NCBI RefSeq assembly: GCF_009674485.1
Contig: NZ_WKJJ01000003.1
Span: 124,001-188,000 of the forward strand
From: Pseudoduganella rivuli
Lineage (GTDB): Bacteria; Pseudomonadota; Gammaproteobacteria; Burkholderiales; Burkholderiaceae_D
DNA: 64,000 nucleotides
Reading direction: 5' to 3'
A model generated the notes under the pieces. That model searched no databases. It saw nothing but the letters and a program-made list of their open reading frames with translations, and was not told where the DNA came from. Below, one piece after another: positions 50,201 to 59,112 of this stretch. Both the position numbers and the translations under genes were made by a program. How positions within the stretch are numbered: position 1 is the stretch's first letter; every line of letters starts with the position of its first letter.

Positions 50201-53200
50201 ATGATGGCGGACTTCCCAGGCACCAGTACGGAAAAGAAGGCGGAACTCAAGGTTGACTTGCGGCCCACGCTGTTCATCGGCGCGGGCGGCACCGGCATGG
50301 AAGTGATGATGCGCATCCGGCGCCGCATTTTGTCGGCTGTCTGGAACCGCCATCACCCCACGCGCGTGGAAGCGATCGGCCAGTTCCCCGTGGCCCGCTT
50401 CCTGCACGTGGACCTGGATAACGGCGCCGTCATCGATGAGGGTAAATCGCAGCGCACCGACCCGTGGTATGAACTCGTTAAACTGTCCGACGAAGAGCGG
50501 CTGGTGGAATCGATCGACCTGACGCAATACCACGAATCGGACGACAGCCTGGCGCGCTTCCCGCTGATTGAAAACTGGATGCCGCTGCGCCCGAAAAAAC
50601 TGCGCTCGCTCGGCATCGATCCATCGAAGGGCGCGGGCCAGATCCGCGCCGTGGCGCGCCTGTACCTGTACGATAAATATCCGAAGCTGCGGGGCCGCAT
50701 CAAGGGCGCGCTGAATTTCCTCAGCAGTAATGCGGGCAACGAGCGCAAGGAAAATTACCAGCGCCTGGGCTTGCAGGTCGATACGTCGAAATTCCGCATC
50801 GTCGTGATCGGCTCCAACGCGGGCGGCACGGGCGCCGGCACGTCGATCGACCTGGGCTGGATCGCCAAGGCCATCGCGCGCCAGGAAGTGTCGGACAGCC
50901 AGGTCGACCTGGTGATGTTCATGCCGTCCGGTTACGCCAAGGCCAACAAGGAACGCACGGAAGCCAATGCGTACGCGACGTTGATGGAACTGGAAACGTC
51001 GATGCGCGACATGAATGCGCAAGTGCGCTGGGCCGATCCAGACAGCCTGGTGGGACGCGGCGCGCCGTTCGACGACGTGTATTTCGTCGACACCGCCAAC
51101 CTCGCCAACAAGGCCACCAACGACGTCAAGGACGTGTACCAGATGGTGGCCGATTCGCTGTTCGAGGATTTCGCATCGGCCGACTTTGCCAACAAGAAGC
51201 GCTCGGTGGCCGTCAACCAGCAACAGCACAAGCTGGGGCCCTTCAATCCCCGCGTGCCGGAAAACCGCTTTGGCGACATGCGCCTGTCGTATTCGAAAGT
51301 GTATTCGGCCTTTGGCCAGGCCGTGCTCGATACGCAGCAGGGCTTGCGCGACGATATCCGCGCCTATGAACTGGCCGGCCTGATGGTGAAAGCGTTCTTC
51401 GGCATCCTCGGCAGCGATGGCGCGCCCGCGCGCCGCGCCGGCGACCAGGAACGCGACTTGTTCATGCGCGAACAGATGGCGCTGGCCGAGCGCCCGTTCG
51501 CGGAATTCCCCGACTTCCGCAAAGGCACGGTCGACGTCACGCCATTCCAGGAATATGCGCTGACCGACCGCCTGCTGCTGGACAAGGATGAACGCTCGCT
51601 ACTGGAGCGGGTGGAATCGAAAGTGCAGCTGGAAATCGACCGCATCATGGCCGATTACGACTTGAAGCAGTGGCGCGAAAAGGTGGCGGAACTGTTGCCG
51701 CACCTGGAACGCGACGCGATCCGCGAAGCGGGCGCCACGGCGGAAACCAGCGAAGACCGCTTGAAGCGCCACACGTCCGAACTGCTGGTGAAACTCAAGG
51801 GCCGCGCGCGCGACCAGCTGTATGCGCTGCTGGACGACCGCAAGCAGGGCGGGCTGGAATTCGTGCTGTCGCTGCTGGAGCAGATCAAGGCCCGCATCGC
51901 CCAGCGCGACCTGGGCCATATGGAGCGCAACGGCAAGCGTTACCGCGATATCCGCGACGCGCTGCGCACGCGCCAGGTGGAAGAGTCGCTGAACAACCTG
52001 TCGCAGGCCGCCACCAAGTTGTTTGGCAAGGATGCGCAAGCGCGCGAAGTGATGGCGCATTTGAAGCGCGACATCGCCGATTACCTGCGTTTCCACTTGC
52101 TGGCCGTGGCGGCGGGACAGGCGGTGGAAGTGCTGAAAGCCCTGTCGTCGTGGCTGGGCGATACGCAGTCGGTCGATGAAAAAGGCCAGCCCGTGTGGAG
52201 CGGCATTGCCGGCGAATTCCAGGAAGGGCGCCGTTGCGTGGAAGCCATGCTGGGCGCCGTCGACCAGCGCATCGCGCAATTGCGCGCCGATGCGCAGCAC
52301 GAACACGCGACGTACATGAAGCTGGCCAGCGACAGCGTGCCGGAAGCCGTCAAGCTGACGGGCGACGTGTCGTCGTGGAGCGAGGAAGTGTTGCTGGAAT
52401 TCGGCGGCTCGGCGCGCCTGTTCCCGCAACTGGGCGACGACAAGCTGCGCGCATCGCTGCTGCTGAAACTGTTCCGCCGCGCGCAAACGCAATTGAGCAG
52501 CGAAGGCCTGGAACAAGCGCAGCCTGCCGATCCGCTGCTGGAGCGCTTGCAGGCGATGTCGCCGCAGGAACGCCAGCACATCTTCAATGAATGGATCAAG
52601 AGCGCCATGCCGTGGGTGAACGCCCGCTTCTCCGCGGAATTCACGCCGAGCGCCGACCAGTTCAAATGCTTCATCGGCGTGGGCGACGTGCATGCGTGGA
52701 AAAAAGTCGAGCATGAAATCAAGGCGGCCGTACCGACGGGATTCTTCCACGGCGACCTGGTCTCCATCGTCAACACGGGCGTTAGCGGGCGCGCCGTGTG
52801 CTATATCGAATTGTCCGGCGTGCCGATGACGGTGCTGCGCGGGCTGCCGACATGGCGCACGTCGTACCAGATCGAAAACCCGAAAATCCCGACCCATTTG
52901 CACTTCGATTCGACCCGCTTCCGCCATCCGATCGCGCCATCGATGGATGAGCTGAACCGGCTGGCCGACGATTACGAATGGTTCCTGCAAGCGATCGCGC
53001 TGGGCGTGGTCAAGCGCAAGGCCGACCTGGCGGACCGCGAAGCGCTGTTTCAGCCGAAGGGCCAGTACCTGTTCGAAGTGGAACCGGGTTCCGGCGAGTG
53101 GCTGCAGATCGGTAACGAATATGCGATCCGCTCGAACGGTTTGCCGCCGTATTACCGCGACCAGGTGATCGCCGCCGTGCGCCTGCGCCTGGGCACGATG

Positions 53201-53893
53201 GGCGCGCACCAGTTCGCGCTGCTGGCCGCGCTGATGCGCCACTACCAGTTGCGCGTCTACCAGCCCAAGCTGGAAGTCGATGAAACGGGGGCGGAACTGC
53301 CATCGCCGTCGTTGCCGAACATCACGGCCAAGCGCCTGCACGACGCGTGGGTCAAGCGCGCGCAGGCGGCTGCCGCCAGCGCGTTGCCGGAAGCGTTTGT
53401 CGAACGGGCGCTGGCCGCGCTGGCGCAGTGGAGCGATACCGTTCCCGGTTCCGCCACCGATGCGTACAGCTGGGAAGTGCAGCAGCCGGCGGAAAAGCGC
53501 GTGCTGAAAGGGGAATACCTGGCCAGCGACGCGCTGGCGGCGTCCGTGTTTGCGCAAGGCGCCGCGCCGGCCGCTCAGCCGGTTCAACCTGTACAGGTGG
53601 CGCCGGTGGCCACGGTGTACGTGGCGCCTGCCATCGCGGCCGCGCCGGTTGCCGCTGCGGCGGGACCGCTGTTCAAGGTCTTCGTCAACAAGACGCAGCA
53701 GGGCCCCTACAACTTGCACGAACTGGCGCAGCGCATCGCGGCAGGCGAAGTCACGGGCGCGACCAAGGTGTGGAACATGCAGTGGGTGCCCCGTGTCGAC
53801 CAGTGGAAACTGGCCAGCGAGATGGCGGACATCGCGCCGTTGTTGGCGGCCGCGATTCCCGACCCGCATGACGATATCCCCGATCCGGAATAA
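50201..53893 (+). CDS. Tubulin/FtsZ-superfamily-like giant protein with C-terminal GYF_2 domain
   Basis: A 1230-residue cytoplasmic protein. The N-terminal third is a divergent tubulin-like GTPase (Tubulin_2 type): glycine-rich loop FIGAGGTGMEVMMRIRRRI (residues 25-43) and the tubulin signature AGGTGAGTS (207-215) after a hydrophobic strand RIVVIGSN. VDLVMFMPSGYAKANKERTEANAYATLMELE then reads like the following Rossmann strand and helix. The middle is a long alpha-helical region (about 450-880) with coiled coils, then a mixed domain. After a Pro/Ala/Val linker a GYF_2/DUF4339-like domain closes the protein (FKVFVNKTQQGPYNLHELAQRIAAGEVTGATKVWNMQW). AGGAG precedes ATGs at 50201 and 50204. FtsZ/tubulin relatives polymerise with GTP; polymerisation here is inference. 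Confidence 0.82.
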   Translation: MMADFPGTSTEKKAELKVDLRPTLFIGAGGTGMEVMMRIRRRILSAVWNRHHPTRVEAIGQFPVARFLHVDLDNGAVIDEGKSQRTDPWYELVKLSDEERLVESIDLTQYHESDDSLARFPLIENWMPLRPKKLRSLGIDPSKGAGQIRAVARLYLYDKYPKLRGRIKGALNFLSSNAGNERKENYQRLGLQVDTSKFRIVVIGSNAGGTGAGTSIDLGWIAKAIARQEVSDSQVDLVMFMPSGYAKANKERTEANAYATLMELETSMRDMNAQVRWADPDSLVGRGAPFDDVYFVDTANLANKATNDVKDVYQMVADSLFEDFASADFANKKRSVAVNQQQHKLGPFNPRVPENRFGDMRLSYSKVYSAFGQAVLDTQQGLRDDIRAYELAGLMVKAFFGILGSDGAPARRAGDQERDLFMREQMALAERPFAEFPDFRKGTVDVTPFQEYALTDRLLLDKDERSLLERVESKVQLEIDRIMADYDLKQWREKVAELLPHLERDAIREAGATAETSEDRLKRHTSELLVKLKGRARDQLYALLDDRKQGGLEFVLSLLEQIKARIAQRDLGHMERNGKRYRDIRDALRTRQVEESLNNLSQAATKLFGKDAQAREVMAHLKRDIADYLRFHLLAVAAGQAVEVLKALSSWLGDTQSVDEKGQPVWSGIAGEFQEGRRCVEAMLGAVDQRIAQLRADAQHEHATYMKLASDSVPEAVKLTGDVSSWSEEVLLEFGGSARLFPQLGDDKLRASLLLKLFRRAQTQLSSEGLEQAQPADPLLERLQAMSPQERQHIFNEWIKSAMPWVNARFSAEFTPSADQFKCFIGVGDVHAWKKVEHEIKAAVPTGFFHGDLVSIVNTGVSGRAVCYIELSGVPMTVLRGLPTWRTSYQIENPKIPTHLHFDSTRFRHPIAPSMDELNRLADDYEWFLQAIALGVVKRKADLADREALFQPKGQYLFEVEPGSGEWLQIGNEYAIRSNGLPPYYRDQVIAAVRLRLGTMGAHQFALLAALMRHYQLRVYQPKLEVDETGAELPSPSLPNITAKRLHDAWVKRAQAAAASALPEAFVERALAALAQWSDTVPGSATDAYSWEVQQPAEKRVLKGEYLASDALAASVFAQGAAPAAQPVQPVQVAPVATVYVAPAIAAAPVAAAAGPLFKVFVNKTQQGPYNLHELAQRIAAGEVTGATKVWNMQWVPRVDQWKLASEMADIAPLLAAAIPDPHDDIPDPE

Positions 53894-53913
53894 GGACAGC
53901 AGTGGAAGCAGCG

Positions 53914-55323
53914 ATGTACCGGTGTGTAGCAGAAGTGTGCGGCAAGGGTTTTCCGCGCAAGGTGAACTTTTGTCCGTTTTGCGGTACGCGGCAGGGAGCG
54001 GCCGCGCAAGCGGCGCCGGCCGGCCGCTGGGCGGACAGCGGCGCGGCCGAGGCAAAGGCTGCGGCGCTGGCTGCAGCCCAGGCCGAAGCCGATGCGCTGG
54101 CCCGCGCAGCGGAGCGGGCCAGGGCCGAGGAACGCAGCCGGGCCGAGGACCAGGCCAGGGAAGACCAGGCCAAAGCCGACGAGCAGGCCAGGGCCGCGCG
54201 CGCGGAAGCGCTGGCGCAGGCACGGAATATCGCAGCGGCCCAGTCCGGTACGGAATCGCGCCAGCCGCCGGAGCAACTGACGCCGGAACAGCAATCCGCG
54301 CTGGAGCGGCTGAACAAACTAAAAGGCATCGGCAAGCAAGCCACCGCGCCGTCCGCGCCAGCGGCCAACCCTTATCAGCCGCAAGGTAACGGCGCCCAGC
54401 CGTCGCGCCCGCCACTACGCAAGCCCATCAGCAAATCCATGTGGGTGTCGGTGGCCGTCGTGCTGGGCCTGATCTGGTTCCTGGCGCGTCCGTCCGATCC
54501 GGCGAAAAAACTGCAGGGCCGCGTGGACAAGGCCGTGGCGCAGGCACAGGATTGCAACATCGATGTGGCGCGCAATGAATACACGTCGCTGAAAGCGGAC
54601 AAGGCGAGCGCCGCCCAGCTGAAATACCTGCAAGACATCATCGGTGCGAATGCAAAGAAATGCGATACCCGGCGGCACCGCGCCAAGGCGTGGTCGGAAT
54701 TGCGTCCGCAACTGGACAGCGCGCTGCAAAACGGGTCCATCGACCTGGCGGACCGCCGCCTGGCGGCGTTCGTCAAGGCATGGGGCGCCGATGATGAAAC
54801 CCGTGACATCGATGGCCGCATCGACGTGCGCAAGGGCGAACGCCTGCTGAACGAAGCGGACGCGTGCATCAAGCGCTCCGACCGGAGCTGTGCGGAAGCG
54901 AAATTGCAGGCGGCGGAAAAACTGCAGCGCAACGAACTGAAAACCCGCACCGAGCTGCTGCGCGAAGCGTTGTCGGACTTGCTGAAACGCACGGTGCTGG
55001 ACCAGCGCGAAGCCGCGCCTGTACCGGTCCCGGCACCGGTGGCTACACCGGCGCAGCGCGCGCCGCAAGCGGCCCCTGCCGCACAGCCAGCGCAGACGCC
55101 GCAGCAATCCCAGCAGGCCCGCAAGCTGCTGACCGAAGCGGAACGTGAACTCCGTCAAGGCAATTACAAAGCCGCCATGGACAAGGCCAATATCTGTGCC
55201 ACCATGATTGATGAAGGCAACCGCGAATGCGTGGCCCTGAAGAACCGGGCCGAGCGCATGAACCGCGATTTGATGAATTGCGTGGCGGCGGGACGCGAGT
55301 GGATCGACGACCGCTGCCAGTAA
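53914..55323 (+). CDS. Zinc-ribbon, coiled-coil, single-pass membrane protein of the cluster
   Basis: A 469-residue protein. ATG 53914 is preferred; GTG 53902 with AAGGA upstream is possible. An N-terminal zinc ribbon (Cys4, Cys9, CPFC at 20-23) is followed by an Ala/Glu/Arg coiled coil (about 45-110), a Pro-rich linker and one membrane helix (176-192, SMWVSVAVVLGLIWFLA). The periplasmic part has helical TPR-like stretches with spaced Cys pairs (AQDCNIDVARNEY, ADACIKRSDRSCAEAKLQAAEKL, DKANICATMIDEGNRECVALKNRAERM, NCVAAGREWIDDRC), suggesting disulfides. No known family recognised; probably transmits across the inner membrane. Confidence 0.75.
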   Translation: MYRCVAEVCGKGFPRKVNFCPFCGTRQGAAAQAAPAGRWADSGAAEAKAAALAAAQAEADALARAAERARAEERSRAEDQAREDQAKADEQARAARAEALAQARNIAAAQSGTESRQPPEQLTPEQQSALERLNKLKGIGKQATAPSAPAANPYQPQGNGAQPSRPPLRKPISKSMWVSVAVVLGLIWFLARPSDPAKKLQGRVDKAVAQAQDCNIDVARNEYTSLKADKASAAQLKYLQDIIGANAKKCDTRRHRAKAWSELRPQLDSALQNGSIDLADRRLAAFVKAWGADDETRDIDGRIDVRKGERLLNEADACIKRSDRSCAEAKLQAAEKLQRNELKTRTELLREALSDLLKRTVLDQREAAPVPVPAPVATPAQRAPQAAPAAQPAQTPQQSQQARKLLTEAERELRQGNYKAAMDKANICATMIDEGNRECVALKNRAERMNRDLMNCVAAGREWIDDRCQ

Positions 55324-55333
55324 GGAGAACCCC

Positions 55334-56038
55334 ATGAAACGAACGATTTGCGGCGGCGTGGTCGCCGCCATGCTGGCAGGCTGCGCCGCACAGGGCGGTT
55401 ACCAAAGCCGTGGCGAGCCGGCGCGTGAGCAGGGCAGCGGCGGCAGCCAGGTGGGCAATGCCGCTGCGGGCGCCGCCGTGGGCGCCGTGGCGGGCTGCGT
55501 GCTGGCCAAGGCGCTCGGCAAGAAGTGCGCGGAAGGCGCCGCCGTCGGTGCGGCGCTGGGGGCGGCCATCGGCTGGACCACGTATTCGGAAAAAGTCGCG
55601 CCGGCACAGGCCGTCAATGCGGAAGCGCAGCGCGAAGGCTTGGTGGTGCCGCGCAATGAAATCCGCCTCAAGGATTACCAGGTGTATTCCACCACCGCCA
55701 CCGTGCGCGGCGGCGGCGAACCGGTGAAGGTGGTGGGCGAGATCAAGCTGTATGGCCAGGCCCAGCGCGTGCCGGAAGTGGTGCAAAGCATGACCTTGTA
55801 CAAGGCCAATGGCGAGAAGGCGTCGGATACGCCGCAAATTGCCCGCGTCGAGAAAATCGACGGCGCGGGGCAGTACCGCGCCGTCGGCGTCTACAAAATC
55901 CCCCGTGGCATGGAGCAGGGCCAGTACACGGTGCAATCCGTGCTGATGCTGGACGGCCGCGAAGTGGCGCGCCGCTCCGCCATGTTCCAGGTGGCGGATA
56001 ACGGCGGCGGGCCGGAACTGTTTATCGCGCAGCGCTGA
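55334..56038 (+). CDS. Glycine-zipper lipoprotein of the cluster
   Basis: A 234-residue lipoprotein (lipobox MLAGC, Cys17). Residues 40-82 form a glycine zipper (GNAAAGAAVGAVAGCVLAKALG, then GAAVGAALGAAIGW), a motif of membrane-inserting or oligomerising outer membrane lipoproteins. The C-terminal half is a beta-sandwich-like domain (VVGEIKLYGQAQRVPEVVQSMTLYKANGEKA, GQYRAVGVYKIPRGMEQGQYTVQSVLMLDGREVARR). AAGGAG precedes ATG 55334. As the last gene of the unit it could connect the system to the outer membrane. It overlaps the convergent gene by 17 bases. Confidence 0.8.
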   Translation: MKRTICGGVVAAMLAGCAAQGGYQSRGEPAREQGSGGSQVGNAAAGAAVGAVAGCVLAKALGKKCAEGAAVGAALGAAIGWTTYSEKVAPAQAVNAEAQREGLVVPRNEIRLKDYQVYSTTATVRGGGEPVKVVGEIKLYGQAQRVPEVVQSMTLYKANGEKASDTPQIARVEKIDGAGQYRAVGVYKIPRGMEQGQYTVQSVLMLDGREVARRSAMFQVADNGGGPELFIAQR

Positions 56039-57374
56039 AGGCGGTGAGGCTGACGGGCCGTTCCGGCAGATAGGGCAACAGCCTGTTTGGCGTCCACAAC
56101 CGGCTGGCCATCCGCATCACCAGTACGGACAAGACGATCATCCCTGCCGCATAACCCAGCCCGGCATGCAAGCCGGTGACGGGCACGCTGTACAGCTTGC
56201 CCACGTGGATCAATGCCAGCACCAGATACGCGGCCATCAACGTGCCCCACGTGGTCCGGCGAGGATTAGGCAAGGCGCACAGCAGCACGTTGATGGCGAC
56301 CAGCAGCGGCGCCTGCATGCCGAAGACCAGCCACTTTTCCATATTGTGCAGCGTGTCCGCCATACGCTGGCCAAACGCCATATCCAGCGCAGCCTGGCCG
56401 AACATCAAGACCAGCAACATGCACACGGCAATTTTCAGCGACGTCCGGTAAATCTGCATGGCCAGCGCACCATCCCGGCCGGGCGCCAGCAGCGTGCGCC
56501 AGTGCAGATTGCGCATGGCGACCATGCTCATGGCTGCCGGAATCCACGCAATCATCGCCAGCAGGTGGCCTACTGTCAGCACGCTCCCCAGGGGCAGCGG
56601 TGGCGTCAGGCTCCAGCACAGCGCGGCGGTACCCATCCGCACACCGCCCAGCATGCTGGACTGCACCTTGTTGTCTTGCAGGAAGCGCGGCTGCAGCAAC
56701 GAATAGCGCAAGACTTTGCTGCTCCACGCCGGCGCCTCTGCCGCTGTCGCGGGCGGCTGCACGCGGGGCATGATGCGCCAGTAGCGCTGCAGCGCTACCG
56801 ACATGGCGGGCCAGCCGGCTGCAAGCAAGACCAGTACCGTTGCCGGCAACCGCATCAGTGCAGCCACGGCCACATCGCCATACACGGCCCATACCACGAT
56901 GATGATCATTCCTGCCGTGTACACGGTGCGGTTGCGCAAGCGGGGCAGCAGCCCGGAACGCAGCGTGGCAAACAAGGTTCCTGCACATGCGGCCAGTGAT
57001 AACGCCGCCAGGGCCGCCAGCACAGGCGCCTGCATCGTCGTGCTGATGATCCACGGCACCGCGATGGCGATCAGCAACGCGAACCCGTTAGCCCATACGC
57101 TGGCCAGCCGCAACTTGACACTGTCATGCCACAGCGCATCCGGGATACGCCGCTGCCCCAGGATTTGCGCAGTTTCGGCCAGCCGGGTGGAGGCGCTGCT
57201 GGACAAATACAGCATCAGCGCGGCGGCAGCCTGCAGCAAGTGCGGCGACACGCCGGTCCGCATCGCGGCAGGCAGCCGCAAGTCCAGCAAACCGGCAACG
57301 GCAATCGCGGCAGACGGGAAGGCCAGCCAGGGATCATTGCGCAGTGCCTGCATCAGGGAGGAAAACAGTTTCAT
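56022..57374 (-). CDS. Polytopic membrane protein of the ABC operon (paralogue 1)
   Basis: A 450-residue protein with about ten hydrophobic segments, last gene of the DUF6404-GntR-ABC operon. ATG 57374 overlaps the upstream stop by four bases. It shares with the 57751-59112 protein a motif around residue 305 (MRNLHWRTLLAPG against VRDLHWRSLLLPG), and with both neighbours the C-terminal signature RLWTPNRLLPYL. It is probably the permease or a membrane partner of the ABC ATPase, but no standard permease family is recognised. Confidence 0.75.
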   Translation of the reverse strand: MKLFSSLMQALRNDPWLAFPSAAIAVAGLLDLRLPAAMRTGVSPHLLQAAAALMLYLSSSASTRLAETAQILGQRRIPDALWHDSVKLRLASVWANGFALLIAIAVPWIISTTMQAPVLAALAALSLAACAGTLFATLRSGLLPRLRNRTVYTAGMIIIVVWAVYGDVAVAALMRLPATVLVLLAAGWPAMSVALQRYWRIMPRVQPPATAAEAPAWSSKVLRYSLLQPRFLQDNKVQSSMLGGVRMGTAALCWSLTPPLPLGSVLTVGHLLAMIAWIPAAMSMVAMRNLHWRTLLAPGRDGALAMQIYRTSLKIAVCMLLVLMFGQAALDMAFGQRMADTLHNMEKWLVFGMQAPLLVAINVLLCALPNPRRTTWGTLMAAYLVLALIHVGKLYSVPVTGLHAGLGYAAGMIVLSVLVMRMASRLWTPNRLLPYLPERPVSLTAFSAAR

Positions 57375-57745
57375 GTTGGGGCTTTCAAAGCGCTGATCAG
57401 CCGTGCGGGTGTCCAAAGGTGGTTGGCTGCTACCAGTGCGGCGCAGGTAAGCGCTGCCAGCATTGCCGCGTAGGCCGGACCGATGTGCCAGCCAAATTCC
57501 GGTGTGCCAGGACGTAAGAGTGTGGCCATCCCGAATCCCGCGGCAAGCATAGCCAGCGAAGAAGCCGACAGCAGCACCATGCAGCCAATCGGCGCCAGGA
57601 ATGCTGCAGTCTGTGCCGGCATCCATTTCCGCATCGCCAGCAGCAGCGTCATCACACCAGCCAGGATGAGGAAGACGGTCATGGCGCGGCTCTTTGTACG
57701 CGTCCACGCGGGGTAGATCCGCAGTTCAGGGAAAGTATGCATCAT
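57371..57745 (-). CDS. Short membrane protein carrying only the shared C-terminal module (paralogue 2)
   Basis: A 124-residue protein with three or four membrane helices (AMTVFLILAGVMTLLLAM, FLAPIGCMVLLSASSLAMLAAGF, and the end). Its last 35 residues (WHIGPAYAAMLAALTCAALV and ANHLWTPARLISAL) align closely with the end of the 57751-59112 protein (WQIGAEYALLLATVSCAALF and ANRRWTPKRLLEAL). It looks like a stand-alone or remnant copy of that module. ATGs at 57745 and 57742 are both possible. The gap to the upstream gene is five bases. Confidence 0.72.
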   Translation of the reverse strand: MMHTFPELRIYPAWTRTKSRAMTVFLILAGVMTLLLAMRKWMPAQTAAFLAPIGCMVLLSASSLAMLAAGFGMATLLRPGTPEFGWHIGPAYAAMLAALTCAALVAANHLWTPARLISALKAPT

Positions 57746-57750
57746 GGTTT

Positions 57751-59112
57751 TTATCGAATGACCGCCAGCGCTTCCAGCAAACGCTTGGGCGTCCAGCGCC
57801 GGTTGGCGATGAACAGTGCAGCGCAGGAAACAGTTGCCAGCAGCAGTGCATACTCCGCGCCGATTTGCCACGCCACTGCCGGCACGGCCAGCTTGAACCA
57901 CGCCGGCACGTACGCATACAGCAACGGGATCAGCAAGGCCAGGATGGCGCCCACCTGCAAACGGTAGGGCAAAGTGCGCAGCAGCGTCATCAGCGACGTG
58001 CAGCACGCCAGTTCCAGCAGCGGGATGGTGATGGACGCCAGGCTATGCCAGCCCAAGTGGATGGGGGAATTCAACAGCATGCTGCCCAGCGCAACCAGTA
58101 CCACCAGCGGCGCCTGGAATGACATCGTCGACAGCACTATGCGGGTGCCGATTCGCTGCAGCCGTGTTCCGCCCGGCAGCAGCAGCGAACGCCAGTGCAA
58201 GTCGCGCACCAGCAACGCATTGGCGCAGGTGCCGCAGACCACCGCCAGTTGCGCCATGCGGATGGCCGTGGCTTGTTCGCCCCACTGCACGGGAATCAGC
58301 TTGGTAAAGAAGGCCAGGTTTTGCACGGCGGCGACGACCAGCAGTACGCGGTGGTTGCCCTGATCAGCCGTGCGGTCGCTGGCCATCATGCGCAGCGGCT
58401 GATAACGGCCTGCCCAGCGCAGGAAGGCATCGCGCAGACCGCGCAGCACATTGGTTGGCGCACCAGCCACCGTGCGCAGCGCCTCGGCCTGGGAATGCAG
58501 GATCCAGCAAGCCTTGGCAGGCCAGGTCAGTGCGCATGCCGCCAGTATCCATGCAGGCAGGGCGGCAAAGCGGTGCAGGTCATGCGCCAATTGGTGGGTG
58601 GTGGCAAGAACCACCAGCAGCGCCAGCAGGATGGCTTCCACGGCATACCCTACCCGGCGCGGCAGCAAGCCTGCCCGCGCCAGCACTGCCGTCGAGCAGA
58701 TCGTCAGCAGCAATGACAGCACGGCAGGCGCCGTCAGCCAGTGCCGGGGCGATCCCGGTGTAAGCATCAGTAAAGCAATGGCGATGCTGAGCACCGCCCA
58801 GTAGCGCGTGACCGACAGCAGCCACTGGCGCAGCCATGCTTGCCACAGGGCGGCCGGCGCCCGCCGCTCCTGCAATACGCTGACGCCGCGGCCCAGCGCC
58901 TGACCCTGGAACACGACCGCGAGCAGTTGGACGATACACGCCACCAGCACCATCGCATCCAGGACGGATGTGCTGTTTGACTTGCCGATGACCAGCAAGC
59001 CAAACAGGATGCTGGCGCACAGGATACCGACCAGCCATGCGCCCGCCTTGCCAAGGCGGATGACATGTAATGGATACAGCGGGAGCGGAGAAGACAGGGC
59101 GGCCGTGTTCAC
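57751..59112 (-). CDS. Polytopic membrane protein of the ABC operon (paralogue 3)
   Basis: A 453-residue protein with about ten to twelve hydrophobic segments. GTG 59112 overlaps the ABC ATPase stop (GTGA), so the two are coupled and likely form one transporter. Arg-rich cytoplasmic loops (LQERRAPAALWQAWLRQW, LRGLRDAFLRWAGRYQPLRM) alternate with helices; VRDLHWRSLLLPGG and the C-terminal NRRWTPKRLLEAL are shared with the neighbours. No named family recognised. Confidence 0.75.
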   Translation of the reverse strand: MNTAALSSPLPLYPLHVIRLGKAGAWLVGILCASILFGLLVIGKSNSTSVLDAMVLVACIVQLLAVVFQGQALGRGVSVLQERRAPAALWQAWLRQWLLSVTRYWAVLSIAIALLMLTPGSPRHWLTAPAVLSLLLTICSTAVLARAGLLPRRVGYAVEAILLALLVVLATTHQLAHDLHRFAALPAWILAACALTWPAKACWILHSQAEALRTVAGAPTNVLRGLRDAFLRWAGRYQPLRMMASDRTADQGNHRVLLVVAAVQNLAFFTKLIPVQWGEQATAIRMAQLAVVCGTCANALLVRDLHWRSLLLPGGTRLQRIGTRIVLSTMSFQAPLVVLVALGSMLLNSPIHLGWHSLASITIPLLELACCTSLMTLLRTLPYRLQVGAILALLIPLLYAYVPAWFKLAVPAVAWQIGAEYALLLATVSCAALFIANRRWTPKRLLEALAVIR

